Below, piece after piece: positions 1 to 12,443 of a stretch of 63,110 nt of DNA; the stretch's first letter is position 1; each line of letters opens with the position of its first letter. The stretch covers positions 8,152-71,261 of the forward strand of contig KN884409.1 of NCBI GenBank assembly GCA_000934455.1. Reading direction: 5' to 3'. The notes beneath the pieces are model-generated. The model did no database searches, was not told the origin of the DNA, and was given only the letters and a program-made list of their open reading frames with translations. Position numbers and translations under genes: made by a program. The DNA comes from Apostichopus parvimensis. Taxonomy: Eukaryota; Echinodermata; Holothuroidea; Aspidochirotida; Stichopodidae.

Positions 1-43
1 AACAGTGTTTTTTATCCTCCTTTGTTTTTGGTTTTCTTGCCAG

Positions 44-3000
44 TTAGCACCTCTATCAAGGATGATATGAAGATATCTCAACTCAGAGTTCAACGACACT
101 TGATGGAAAGTGTAATGAAAGGGGATTGGCAGGAGGTATGGAAATGTCTACAGGTTTACTACCATGCCAAGGCTTGTCAATTTATTTGTGAACAAAAACC
201 CAAATGGTGTGAGATATGGCAGGCAAGTATTATTTTTTTTTGGTTATTAAATTATTCTGTGAGAAAATGAAACATTTCACAAATTAAAAGTTGATTTTCA
301 TGGTTTTCACATTTTGTGGAGGGAAAGGGGGGTGGAGTGGGGTGGCGGCGGGATTTGGGGTTGTAGGAGGATGAAAGGAGGAACAGACTTGGTGTAGCCT
401 TCATAAGATATAGAGATATTGCACACTTGGCATTCCTTATTACTGTTTACCTGATTTAAAGTTGTATGATTCAGAATACAAGATGGATGTTGCCAAATAA
501 AGTTTAAATACTACATTAATTAGCTTTGTATATTTGTTATTGTTTTCCAACATTAAAGAACCCAATACGCCACAGTGAATTTGCCCACCAAAAGCAAAGA
601 GGGGTCAGGTGTATCAATCATTTCCCATAGTATGTACCATAATGGGAATGAGATGGCAGTATGTGCATTGTGCACATGATTTCCCTAGATCTCAATGCTG
701 AATGATTGGTAGTTAAGTTCCAGTTGAAAAGCCTGTCATAGTGACATTGAAAGTGACTGTATGTTTTCTTGTTAATTTTTTACCCAGAGTGCCAACTTAA
801 GATTTTGAAGGCACTTACATAGTTATGATTTTCTATGTAGAGATTTTTTGGCCAGGTGTAGAAGACAGTCTGAGCAGTCATAATATTATAAGTTTATTTG
901 TTAATAAAGAGTAAAGGAAAATACAGTCAGGAAGAGAAGAAAAAGAGCACTGAACTTTGACCTGAGATCACTGCAGGTTTTGAATTCCATTCTAGCCAAA
1001 TCTTTCTTTGCTCCTATCTCATCAGTAAAATTCTAATTAGTCAAAATTGCCTTTAGTTGTTGGCAACATTTTATATTACTTCGGAAAAAGACATTGTGGA
1101 AAAAGACATTGTGGAAATAGACCAACTTACCAATAGAACAAACAAACTCTTATGAAAAGGTTGAGCTAATTGATAATCAGATGCGTTTATTATTGATGGA
1201 TTGATTGATTTATTGATTTAGTTATTCATTACATTCATTCATTCAGTTTCTTTTTTTCTTTTTCTATTCATGATTAGGTTGGCGCAGAATGCCTTTCCAG
1301 ACTGCCAGATAAGACCGAGTTTGAGAAATCTGTGTTTTACAGGTAAGTTCATATTTCAACAGTTAAGTGTTGTGGTAAATAACAAACTACCCTAAACATA
1401 GTTTTCTGCTTTTGCATCTGTGTAATTATGAACAATCTGAGATTGATAATGATCATCTTGAATCATGAAGGAAAATTACAAATTGATATAATAAGAATCG
1501 TTTGAAATTTCAGTTTTCAAGTCAAAGTAATTGACAAACTTATATGGATACAAAAAAATTGGGATAGAATTGGGACATGAACATTCAGAATATTCAGATA
1601 TAATTTTGCAGGCATCCAGTCGATAAAATGGTTGCTCTCGTCAATTTTCTTTTTCCGAAGGGAAATCTGCAAGCATGACAGATTCAGACGGAACCATGTC
1701 TCCGCGGAGTATGTCCTGTATCTCATCGCCAATGGTAACTTAGATGAAGCACAAGATCTGAGAAGGACCCCTCTGCCTTCATTCGAATACCTGGCCAACA
1801 AATTTCACATTGAGCTAGAAACGGAATGGGAATTAAGAAGGGTTGCTTTATCTGGTATGTTGCTTTACTTACAATGGTTGAAGGAGACCGACGACCAGAC
1901 TTCTATGGAGAATGAGAAAGATGAAGAGGGTATGGAAACTTAATATTCTCTGGAAATCATTTTGTAAATAGACTCATCTAGCATTGTGAAACATTTGAAA
2001 TTGACCAACCAGTTAACACCCCTGCCCCTCCCCCCCCCCCTAAACTCATCTTCCATGATCCTCAACTAAGACAACCAAAAAAAAACAATGTGAACTGTCT
2101 CTTTCACTTCTGCCCCTGCTCTGTTTGTTATTTTTCCGAATATTGAGTAATTTGTTTAATTCCCCTACATGGCCGAGAATATGTACTTGTGGTTTGCTTC
2201 TGTTGGGAATAAAAAACACATGATGATAGCATTTTGTATTGGAAAAAAATATGAATATTCCTTATTGTGTCATATTTATAAATTGCATCTGACAACATCA
2301 GAATGGATGATGTCTTCAGGGCACCCTCAGCTAAAATTGTCAATCATTTACCCCTCAGAGGAACAGAATATTTCGATACAAAAGATACATTTTGATGAAA
2401 TTCTAAGTACAGAGAACTTTTGACAGCCAAATGTGTCTGATTTCAATATAGGGATAAATTAACAACAGTAGTAAAATAACGTTAGTGAAGTTTTTGAAGG
2501 GTATCTGCCCAAATGACATCACAGGCCCCCCCCCCCCTCCCCAACTGTGATTCAGTCTCCTGGAGTAGTCGAAGGTTAAGTGAACCAAAATACTGTAGGT
2601 TGCATTCAAAACAACCATATCTCAAGTTTAGTGTAAGCTATATTGAAATGGAGTTTTCAACTAGCAGTGTGTGGAATATTTTTCTCTTCAATATAAGTTT
2701 CACATTGGTTGTCACCAGAATGTCCCTTTCAGTTAAAGTGACATTTTCTACACACAAACCCAGCCATTATAATCGATCATTGTGGTAGCAATAATTGTCA
2801 TGAACATATTTTCCCCAAACAGCTAAGAATTATCCTCATTCCATTTGGAAGATTTAATGTTCCTTATTCACACACAAGGCTGAAGACTTGATAAAGTCTA
2901 AATATGACATCATAGAGCAACATGTGCTTCATTTTCCATTGTTTCTCTTTAATTATTTCCAAGTTTATTTTCAGCAAATGGAGATGGATTTTGCAAAAGT

Positions 3001-6000
3001 TTATTCTAATAAAGTACCGTAGCTTTTATCATAACCAAATGATAGCATTGGTTCCAGTTCCAGTACTGTTAACATTCTACGGTCTGGAAAAACTTGACAA
3101 GAATAACAAAGAGAAAGTGAAAGGTTTTAGATCCTAATGACACTACGACATCACAGATTTACAAAATGCCAGCAGCTTCCAAAGAGGACCTTTCAAACTA
3201 GGATATCTCCTAGGATTTTTCTTCGTGGTTTGGAGGCGGAGGGGGGCTGGTTCTTCAAATGTCTTGTATTAAAGCCAAAGATGATGCTCGGGTTTTGTGT
3301 TCTCTGTAAATGCAGTCTTCCACTGGACGTAACCTCACAGTACTCCTAGATTTAGTAAAATGAGCAGTTTGAGAAATTGTTTGTGTTTTTCTTACTGTTT
3401 TAAATAAATTGCTTAATTTCAAGTGTATATCATGAAATGTGCTTTATTATTCAATTTTAAACCAATAGATGAACATCCTGATAGAGACAAACCTTCCAGA
3501 AAAGCAGACCTTGCCATGCAGGCTATCTGCCAGTTTGTGCATGTGACGAATGAGCCCGGTGTCTGGGATATATTTATCACAAAACTGGCGGAGGTAAAGA
3601 TGTAAAATGGAGTGATTGCAAGCAGATCACCTTTTGATTATAGCATATTCATAGTGTTCCTGGTCTAACAACATTCATAGCATACAAAACTGTATACAGC
3701 AATGTAAACTTTGAGAATGTTTCAGATTTGATTACAATTCCAAAGGCAATCAAATTCAGGACTTCAGAGTATTTCATGTGTATGTTTCCTAATTGGGAAA
3801 ACATTTATTTTGTTAGCAGTTAATATCCTAAATTGAAACTTAAATGTCTGTAGTGGTTCATTTATAAGCAACAATATATAGATGTTGTTACTGGGACTTA
3901 TTAAATTATTTTTATTGTCAAAGAAGGATCGAGGATATTTTTCATTGTATGTAGAGACACACTGATGATGTGAGAATATATTACCCATATTGTAAATAAT
4001 ATACATAAAGACTTTTCTTGCTAGAGTATATATTATGTGATGGAATTGAGAGTATATTATAAGTAGGTGTGCCTGTATCCAGGGATGTGCCCAGGATTTC
4101 CTGAGTGCTGGGTATACTGATCGCCGTCCTGGGGGAGGAGTCTAAGGGGGAGGAGGTTTCGATTTTTGAAGGTGCTCAGATGCCAAATGCTGGCACTTTT
4201 GTAGCTTTTTAAGCACATACACAAGTACTAGTTTTGCTAACAATTTACATTTTTTTCATTTTTTTTTCAATTTATGTTGAATATATTGTTAGGAATGTCG
4301 GGATTTTAGATAAAAATAGTGCTGGGTGGGATTCACGATTTTTAAGACAGTGCTGGGCGGTAATTTTTAGTGCTGGGCGTGGCCGCCCAGTGCCGCCCAG
4401 CGTGGGCACATCCCTGTGTAACATATAAGGAAAATAGAATAATATTTATATGAGAGCAAGAGAGTTGTAAGAGGTCACTCAGTTTTTAAGATGGGAGACC
4501 AATCATCGTCAGTGATTTTCCTGACTCAAAGTGAGTCATGAATCTGAATCCAATTATTATCTGCATCGGGTAAAATTTGACAGACTGGTCACAACACTGG
4601 CAAGCAGAAAAATGAAAGATCAGATTGGTATGAAAGCCTGATATGTGCTGAGCATCTCACAGGTATTAAAAATATTGTGATGTGTGCTTTTGGTATGAAG
4701 AGCACATTTAGATTCAGTGCAAAATCCTGCTATAGATAATAAGGATAAGCACTGTAGCATTCACGTATGATTAAAGGATCACCATTTGAACGACAACTTT
4801 TTCATGACCTTTCTATTTTAATGTTGATATTTTATATAGAAACTGTATGTTTCTTTGTCATCCTTTTGGCATATAGTTGTACCAGTACTTGAATCAGCCA
4901 GAAAAGGCCGAAGCGACGTATCGAAGATACTGGCAGTTGAACCCGCAGAATCCGAATGCACCCAAGTTTTTGTACAACTTCTTAAAGTCATCTGGGGAGT
5001 CTCATACCAAACTTATAGAAGTGTTGCAAGTAAGTAGTTGTAAGCAGTTGGTGAATTTTTTTTGGCAAAAGAATTTTGTAGTGTCTTCATGCAAGTAGTG
5101 TTCTGAAATTTACTTTAATTTTGTCCATAATAAATCATTGATTGAAATTTATTCATTAACTGAAAAATTTGGCTGGCATGATTAAAATCATAAAAGGTAG
5201 GTTTGGACCTCAAATATTACTTGATAGTTTCCTTAAATCCTTTTTTTCTATTGTGTATATACTTTTCTGTTGATTGCCATTACAGGATTCAATTTCACCT
5301 TGTTTCTCTAATTTATTTTGTTTTGTTAATTTGATGGTAAAAATGGTTGTTCTAAATATAATGTAAGAGAGGGAAACACTGTTAGCAAACTGATGCATTT
5401 ACTGCCTGTGTAAGTAAACCGTTTACCCTTGAAGAAGATTCTGATAGGATGAAAACGTCAGACCCTCTAAACTTATGCATAAATATTATGTAGTTAGGAA
5501 AGTGGTACATCCATCTGTATTAAATGATTTCTAGTGTGTCTGCAAACTTGCTGGATCAAATGTGTAAACTTGCCGGGATGCTTTACATTGAATAATACGC
5601 TTTGAACGTTTCTCTGATGGTTGTAGAACAATTATTTTCAAAATACTCATGCTCTTGAGACTACCTTCTGTTCCAAACGTTGTTAAAAGTGAAACAAGTT
5701 GAACAAAGGCATCAACTTCAATGTCATCAAGCAATGAGTCCTTTTGCTTGACTAAGTAATTTTTAAAATTACAAATGAATACCACATCTCTCTTTCAAGT
5801 TTACTGTCACATTTCTTTCTAAGGACATCGTTACCAAGCAACCATCAGATAGTCTGGTAGTGGATTACATCCAGCTGTTGCTAGGGAGTGTCACACAATC
5901 TCCTGAATCCAGCCACTCAGTCTGTCTCCATCATCTGTTCAGACTGCTGGATTACCCCTCTTCTGGTCAGGAATTACCACCCTGGGAACTCTTTGTGAAT

Positions 6001-7960
6001 CTCTTGAAATCTGTCTTCAATAGGTGAGTGTCCTCCCCGTTCCATCCCTCATCATCTGTCGATCGTTCGTTAACCCACGGAACTTCAAATAATTAAAGAG
6101 AAATCTCCATGTAAAGTCAGAACAGCAGCCACTGGGCTTTCAATTTTGTTTACAGACATATCACTCTTTGTGCCAAATTTCATAATTTCATAAGTCTTCT
6201 TTTTGGTCGTCACTACTAGCTTTCAGGGTCATCTCGAAGCTCATTTGCAAAGAGATATGCACTTCTCACTTGTACGGACATGAACATTGTTTCACGTTAT
6301 GACGTAACAATTCTTAATGCCTTGTCACCAGGACTGTGAAAGGTTTAGCAAAAGTCTGAAACTAAAAAGATGTTTTATAAAGGAAGGATTAAAAATATAA
6401 CATTTTGCAAAAGTTTCCATCTTCATGATCATTGCAAAATTTATCCTACATTGTTGAAATTCATTTTTTCTATCTGGGATAATATATTTGCCCGCTACTT
6501 TGTGATATGGTAAATTGATAACACATCAAATTGCGTTTGTGTATATAATTAACCTTACAGAAGCCCACTGGTGCCATTCAAAAACATAATTTAATTTGAT
6601 CGTACAAATTAAAAATCCTGAATAGAAATGAAAAAGAAAACAAATTTAGAGACGAAGCTTAATATAATTAATTAATTAAAAATGTCAAGGCAATCGCCAA
6701 CATCAAAAGTAAATTGAGTGTAAGTGACTGCTCAAAATACAAGTAGAGAACACTTTAGGTAAATTGAAGTAAGGAAAGTTTGAATGATAATTCCAGATTT
6801 CCTTTCAAAGGTTAATTAGTTCTTTGTACAGGGAAAGAAATAATGCTTTAGAGCCTTTTTATTGACTTGAAAACGATTAATTTAACACTGGTCCCCAATT
6901 TTAATGTCATGTTCCCATTTTTGGTAAGGAGTTTCTATAAATCATTCCATTTTTTAGTTTATCCTATATGCCAGAAAATTAGTACATTTCTGCATAAAAT
7001 CATCACTTTCTTGTTGTTAATTTATGTTTCATTTTTTTATTATTAATTATTTTATTATTTTATTATTTTATTATTTTATTATTTTATTATTTATTTATTA
7101 TTAATCATATTAATTTATGTTTTATTGTTTTCATATTGTGTTGCAGTAAGGATGAATCTGAGCTTGTTACTGTTCGAGAGTGTTGGTCAGAAAGAGAGAG
7201 CTGGTGGCCAGCACAGTATTTCTCAAAAAGAAACTTAAAGACAACAAAATGTCCACAGTTACAAACATTGAGGGCAGTATCTGCTATTTATCTTCAAGGA
7301 AAGGGTAAGTCATTTGAAAGTTCCACCTCTGTTAGAATCGATCATTAGGAGTGTTGGCTTCCACCAGAGACATTAGCCCACACAACGAGTCATTCCAAAT
7401 ATGTAAGAAATGCCATTTGGGTGGTATCTGATGAACATGTGAACACCAAAGCAAACTCCAATTAGCATAAGTCTGTTCATGTCGGTTAAAACAAGAACGA
7501 GTTGGCTGACTAAGAATTTAGAGCACAGTGTTGTGAATTGAAATTGACTGTTTAAATACTATCAGTTAGATTATCCATGTGAAGTATACATGCAGCGTAA
7601 AGTCTGCAGTAGGGAGGGGACGGGGTGGGTTGAGTTGCGGGGGGGGTGGGATTTTAATATACCTATAGATCCAAATTCTTTGAAAAAAAATGATCACCTT
7701 CCTATCCTTGGATTAAGAGGATTCTCACTTTATTCAAGAGATGCTTTGTTTGTTCATTTGATTTGCCTGTGTCAGACTAATTTTTTTTGTTTTTTAAATT
7801 TAGAATTCTGACACTATTTTTTATTTCCATATTCATTATTTGTTCAGATTGTACATTTGCCCAAAAAGTGGAAAAGTGGCTCTCTAAGGAACAAAATAAC
7901 CGCCTGCAAAGGAAATTACAGAAAGCGAAAGAAATGACGGCTCTTTCTGTCTCCAAATAA
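44..7960 (+). CDS. TAF1A: TAF1A, RNA polymerase I SL1/TIF-IB subunit A (5' partial, 8 exons)
   Basis: Exons read from splice sites and phase: 44-222, 1278-1342, 1661-1929, 3469-3593, 4877-5029, 5824-6023, 7147-7304, 7848-7960 (stop TAA 7958-7960). All phases join, giving 419 residues; human TAF1A is 450, so only the N-terminal coding exon(s) lie off the window. Recognisable family blocks are VGAECL after exon 1, the EYVLYLIANGNLDEA helical repeat in exon 3, EPGVWD in exon 4, NPNAPKFLYNFLK in exon 5, ESWWPAQYFS in exon 7 and a lysine-rich C-terminus. In the known family this subunit, with TBP, TAF1B and TAF1C, forms the nucleolar SL1 factor that recruits RNA polymerase I to rDNA promoters. Exon 1 ends in an apparent GC donor. 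The exon 3 acceptor at 1661 was chosen for its pyrimidine tract and phase; 1598 and 1589 also keep frame but add about 20 residues with no resemblance to the family. Confidence 0.93.
223..1277 (+). other. TAF1A intron with a GC-AG boundary
   Basis: The exon before it ends CAG and the intron begins GCAAGT, the classic strong context of the minor GC donor class. The acceptor is TGATTAG at 1271-1277. Joining at these points keeps frame and gives the conserved WQVGAECL. No GT donor nearby keeps both the frame and the alignment. Inside the intron I see nothing beyond AT-rich sequence and a GATT/ATTCATT-rich stretch near 1198-1245. Confidence 0.7.
1930..3468 (+). other. TAF1A intron 3, no exon; dispersed-repeat-like sequence
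   Basis: There is no conserved coding block. It holds C-rich runs near 2025-2040 and 2525-2540. A stretch around 2645-2680 (GGAGTTTTCAACTAGCA, then GTGTGGAATATTTT) resembles sequence next to the MITE at 15451-15495, which suggests a shared dispersed repeat. Confidence 0.35.
4080..4416. mobile_element. MITE-like element with perfect 14-bp terminal inverted repeats
   Basis: The segment begins CAGGGATGTGCCCA and ends with its exact reverse complement, TGGGCACATCCCTG. It is 337 bp, lies in TAF1A intron 4 and has no coding capacity. The subterminal parts also pair loosely (CCCAGG/TGCTGGG motifs, with repeated GTGCTGGGCGG words near the right end). The CAGGG terminus fits hAT-type nonautonomous elements, but I see no clean 8-bp flanking duplication, so the superfamily is uncertain. 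Confidence 0.6.
5408..5475 (+). repeat. Possible Penelope-like retroelement end fragment
   Basis: The phrase CTTGAAGAAGATTCTGATAG followed by GATGAAAACGTCAGACC resembles the 'TGAAGAAG ... GAAACGTC' block I associate with Penelope-like and related retroelement ends in animals. Only about 60 bp is recognisable, in TAF1A intron 5. Recognition is from memory of the motif, not from an alignment. Confidence 0.25.
6024..7146 (+). other. TAF1A intron 6, AT-rich
   Basis: No exon is visible. The sequence is AT-rich, with TTAATTAATTAA near 6664-6678 and a (TTATT)n microsatellite close to the acceptor. Confidence 0.5.
7036..7100. repeat. (TTATT)n AT microsatellite
   Basis: About a dozen units of TATTATT/TTTTATTA run tandemly some 45 bp before the TAF1A exon 7 acceptor. 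They may serve as an extended T-rich tract. Confidence 0.85.
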
Positions 7961-8227
7961 AAACAAATGTCTGGTATCTCTAAAGCAAGCCGTGATGCCA
8001 AAGAAGAACATGGTATAACAACGAAGAAACAAGGCAGTGAATTTTAGAGAAGTTTACCATTGGTATCCAGTAGGAGTGTAAAACAAGACAAACTCTTTGT
8101 CTCTTGAGATCCATGTTTACAGAAAGGATGATATGCTGGGAAAGAGCGGAACCTGATGTCTTCCGGCCCTAAATGCCTAAAGGTTGCAACTTTTAAGAGC
8201 CAGTATCACGTCTGAAACTAGGAGTGT
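7961..8227 (+). other. TAF1A 3' UTR / downstream flank
   Basis: This is noncoding sequence just after the TAF1A stop. An AATAAA at 7956-7961 overlaps the stop codon and is too early to be a likely polyadenylation signal. The next AATAAA words fall inside the adjacent MITE, so the transcript may end within or beyond it. Confidence 0.35.
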
Positions 8228-8235
8228 GGTGTAAG

Positions 8236-8640
8236 CAGTGGCGGAGCTAGGAGTATTGGTCAAGGGGGGGCGAGAATGGTCTGTAGGGGCGCTTTCGACA
8301 CTATCTAAGCGGCGCGCCACCACAGGTTGGCGCGGAGCATTCAGAAATGTTTGAGTCAAGATACTCCCTAGATCGCAGGAAATGACCCTTTCCGGGCCTT
8401 GCTTATTTGCATATAAACGAAGAATAAATAGGTGTCATCGCCATTTTGTCAGAAAATTACACCAACAAAATGTGACAAATGTCAATAGGTAGATGAGAGC
8501 GCAATAAAAAAAGTCAATAATCGCAAATAAGTAAAAAGTAGTAAAAAGCTGAAAAGGGTGCCAGCAGTCCATTTGAGTCCGTCAGGGGGGGCGGATGGGG
8601 GGCATCCGCCCCCCCTGACTGTATGGACGCTCCACCACTG
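8236..8640. mobile_element. hAT-type MITE with 8-bp target-site duplication
   Basis: The element starts CAGTGGCGGAGC and ends GCTCCACCACTG, 12-bp inverted termini with one mismatch. It is flanked on both sides by the identical octamer GGTGTAAG (8228-8235 and 8641-8648), the 8-bp duplication typical of hAT transposition. It is 405 bp with no transposase. A long GC hairpin near the right end (about 8584-8615, GGGGGGCGGATG paired with CATCCGCCCCCC) is a conspicuous secondary-structure feature. Confidence 0.88.
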
Positions 8641-8648
8641 GGTGTAAG

Positions 8649-10430
8649 GGTGTGGAGGTGAAGACATTAGTGATTGAATAACAAATTGTAAAATCAATGG
8701 CGAAACAAACAAATCTCAATTTTTTTTTTTTTAAATAATTTGGAGAAACCAACTGTCATATTGCTCAGATGTCTGTTATGAATCACAAGGTTCCTGTGGG
8801 TATTGCAACCCGTCGTAATCCTTGAATAGTTTTTAACGTGGTATAATTAAGAACTTGATGGTGATAAGGTTATTCAAGGGTCATATTTGGTCATTGAATA
8901 CTCTGTATGCTTCCTACATAGAAATGGAAATTAAGTTTCTTATGCTTTCATTTATTTATATTTTGTCTTCCTCTTGTCAAAGCTACTTTGGGGTTTGTTC
9001 TTTTAACCTTTTAACTATTTTGCTAGTGCATATAATATGTTTCTTATTCCACTTATTTCAAATGGAATATTAGTATTTGCAAACATGGGAGGAATAAATC
9101 TTACGTAAATTTGAATTATTCACTGACTTGTCTTGACTAATAATACATAACAGTTGCAGTATTTCAATTCCATTTATACGAATGTATAACACCGGTCAAT
9201 CTTCCTTAAGGAATGATTTTGTCATTGACCAAATCGCCCCCCTTAATTTTCCAGTAGTCCTAGTTATAAATATACATATAATTGACAAAAAAACAGCTTG
9301 GTAACTCATCCCCCTGCCCCTATGCCTTGCCCCTCCATTTTCAAAATTTATTGAATAGTTAATGGATGTCAAAGACAGCAGAAGCAGCGAGAGTTACATA
9401 AAAAAAACATTTGCCACTTCTGAAATTAGATTTTTTGGACATTTAAACTGGTTTCCAATTCCTCGTGAAATAGTTTATAAATTGCTCCAAGCCGAATTTC
9501 AAGAACATTTAAAGTAATGTTGAGTAGCCATGTCCGGCTTTCACAACTCCAGCAGCTGGCAAGTATAGTCTATGTTCAATTCAGTGGAGCGATACTAGTG
9601 TTGCATTACAACTTTGTATTCTTTTTGGTCATGTTTCTGTCCGGTTGGTTTTCATTTGCCTGCGAAGCTCGACAATTTTATATGTGTTCTTAGTGTTCAA
9701 GTGTTCTTAGATTTTGTATCGATTGTGTCAATATTTTGAGGGGTCAAGAATAATCTCACAAAGCCAGGCACCGGACACCTCTACCAAACAGATCCCCCCT
9801 CCGATGAATTTTCAAAGTTGACTCCGACCCTTACCTAATACACGTGCCATTAATGAAAGCATCAAAACTCTCTGACAGAGAGGTTTTATAGTGATTCATT
9901 CAAAATGGTTGCATTTCCTCTCTCCAATAATTCAATCGATCCCATATTGTCGATTACAAACGGAAGCTAACTCCCGGAACGTGTTTCCTGAATAATTTCT
10001 CAAAACCTAAACGTTGCAGACCAATTAAAGGGAAAGAAAGCAATAAAACTACAGGGCAATTAAATTAAATTGTGTGCTAATACTCTACACTAATTCTATC
10101 CGATAAGCCATTCACTATGATAATGAATCTAGCAGAACGGGATCATCGCTCCGATATTTTACTTGTTCATGACAACCCGACATCTCCCTAAACAACGTTG
10201 GGGTTTTCGGACAATCCGTAAGATTCGCCCGACTACAGTCGCTCTTGTCCGACAGAAAATAACTTGTGGGGAAGAGGGACACCCTCGCACACTCTCCTGA
10301 GTGAAGTCCCTGTTTGCGAGAGGATTCGACATTTGGGCTAAAGATCGAGTCCATGGACTTGATAACGTAACATTAGTTATATGTTCACCTAATTTCCAAA
10401 TGGAGGAAATCTAGACATTAAAAAAGTAAA
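8649..10430. other. Intergenic sequence, no gene recognised
   Basis: Short ORFs only, with no family resemblance. From about 9,900 the sequence becomes somewhat less AT-rich with more CpG, but no exon can be defined. Confidence 0.5.
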
Positions 10431-11011
10431 GAAAAGTAAGAATCGTCTTTTCTCCCAGAATTGTGGACGAATGGAATGATTTTCCTAAACGCTGGTCATG
10501 GTACATTAAATAACTTTCATTGGGTTTAAGAATCCATTGGACATTTATTTTAAGTTGACTTGCAACTTGAAGAAGTTGAGGTGTTTGTTGGGAATTGAGA
10601 ACTGGAATAGGCCTACTCAAGAACAGTGAAAAATTCGCTGAAGGAATGAGATATATCAAATTAAGCTTTCTAATAATATTTCCTGTTTTAAAATTAGACA
10701 TATTTATTTATATCTTAGGGGAGGAGATATTAACCACATCTCCGTTAACTGAAACCTGTCTTGAAGATCGACCTTTTGACCTTTTGACTTGTTCAAGATG
10801 CTTATTTACTTTGACCTTTAAACATTATGCACTTTGCACACAGTCACTTAACACTTGTGCCTGAGCCGTCCGTTCACTTATTAAAATATTTGATAATAGC
10901 TGTTTCTATGGAAATGCTGAATTGGCTTCAAAATGCTACGATGTCTTCGTAAACATATTAGCCTATTTTACAGAAAGGGCGGAATTGAAAATCCTGAACA
11001 TGTTATATTGG

Positions 11012-11061
11012 TTACCAGCCCATACAGATTCCTTTATAAAGGAATCTGTATGAACTGGTAA
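11012..11061. repeat. 50-bp near-perfect palindrome
   Basis: The centre, TTTATAAA, is flanked by exact complementary arms, so 11021-11052 is a perfect 32-bp palindrome. After a 2-bp mismatch (CC versus AA) the arms continue as TTACCAG/CTGGTAA to 11012 and 11061. The left arm plus flank also reads MLYWLPAHTDSFIK, faintly like the LHWLP block of non-LTR retrotransposon proteins, but this is weak. Confidence 0.9.
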
Positions 11062-11577
11062 TGGCGATCTATGGTTTAGTTTTAAGGATAATTCAACTAC
11101 ATGAATTTTCATCGCTGCTTTGATCAGACTCCGCAAGAAGGTTGTGTATGGTTTTGACAATTTATCCTCAACTGACTTTTTCATGTTTCCTAATAGTAGT
11201 TGTACTAGAGGTCACTGTCATAAACTCTAAAGTTACAAAGTATAGGATTAGTATTCGGCATAACTTTTTTTTTATAATCATGGGTTATTAATGAATGGAA
11301 CGGTGTGCTAGAGAATTAAGTTTACTTGCAAGTAGTGTGAATCATGGGTGGTTTATGAATGCTTTGGACAAGCACTGTAATCGGGTCTGATTTTTTTGTG
11401 TCTTCGGGTTTTTTCCCCCTCTCACATAGGATCCTTGAATCCCTTGATGGAAACTTGATTGTAGGCCAGCTGGTGCTTTTTTCTACTAAACTAAACATAT
11501 GCCAAGCCGTACTATAGTCAGTATAGTTCCTGAAACGCGCATAGCGTCCAACTGTGTTTATTTCGGCTTGATCTTCA

Positions 11578-11624
11578 TATCAAGATCTTCTTCAGATATG
11601 TCTTCATGCGTCTCTGAAGAAGAG
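11578..11624. repeat. Hairpin-forming GATC/CTTCTTCAGA segment
   Basis: Two nested inverted repeats are visible: GATCTTCATATCAAGATC, and CTTCTTCAGA pairing with TCTGAAGAAG about 20 bp downstream. The same structure recurs in copy 2 at +2,013. It could be a degraded transposon end. Confidence 0.5.
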
Positions 11625-12393
11625 ATTGTATACATTTGCCCATAAACTCACACAAGCTCCACCACTATAAACATATTTTGAACAGCTTTTTTTCCTCTCT
11701 CCTCTCAAACCCCCACCCGTCTCGCCATCGGGCGGCTCATTTATTTTACATTTTGAAATACTGCCGCATGAACGTAGCGACAAAAATAACCACGACTAGA
11801 TGTAACCGTGACACCGAATCAGCAGCAGGTTACGTGATGCATGACAGTGGTAACGTTCATGTGAAATTAGCTAAAATAAATACGTAAATCAACATTCAGG
11901 TACTAGTTTCAAGAGTCAAAACCGACGTGTCTGACATTCCATACCAAACGTTTCGGCAATACCACTGTACTATGCAGAGTTAGCCCACGGACCACGAACA
12001 AGAAATAAAGAAGGTAACTTAGGCCAAGGACCGAAGGATAAATAAATAGAGTTATAAACTGTCTCATTTGCTTGAGCGCAGTTGTACAGACTTTGTCCAG
12101 GGACCATGTCATGACTAGCATAACTTCATGCGTAAGGCTCAGTTAGGCTAACTGCACCCAACAGATGCGACTGTAACTACTAATACTAAGTTATACCAGG
12201 ACCTAACTTCAGAGTTAGGACTAAGGCTAACCTAGGCCTAGTTACATTTTTGTCTAGCCTATAATGTAGGCTAAATTCACTTCTTTCAGTAAGTTAGGCT
12301 ACCGTACTTAATATAACCTTACTTAGATTTCAAAAGCCATTTAAAGTTTAGTCTAACACAATACTTAAAATTCCTTAGCCATCCTCTCATTGG

Positions 12394-12443
12394 NNNNNNN
12401 NNNNNNNNNNNNNNNNNNNNNNNNNNNNNNNNNNNNNNNNNNN
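12394..12443. other. Assembly gap of 50 N
   Basis: A round-number run of 50 N sits exactly between the two near-identical 1,963-bp copies, so it looks like a scaffold join placeholder and not a measured gap. Confidence 0.99.

Larger units (their letters stand above)
10431..12393. repeat. 1,963-bp segment, copy 1 (ends at an assembly gap)
   Basis: It begins GAAAAGTAAGAATCGTC and ends CCATCCTCTCATTGG, directly against the N run. The whole stretch recurs at a constant offset of 2,013 bp as copy 2, with only a few differences noticed (ATTAGACATA versus ATTAGAAATA near 10697, and CTAAATTCAC versus CTACATTCAC near 12272). The last 200 bp are rich in TTAGGCTA/AGGCCTAG words. No coding exon is recognised. 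The pattern is best read as one locus sequenced in two overlapping contigs. Confidence 0.93.

Noticed and set aside
10115..10354. 79-codon minus-strand ORF in a locally CpG-richer region
   Set aside because: No recognisable domain or splice context; length is within chance expectation.
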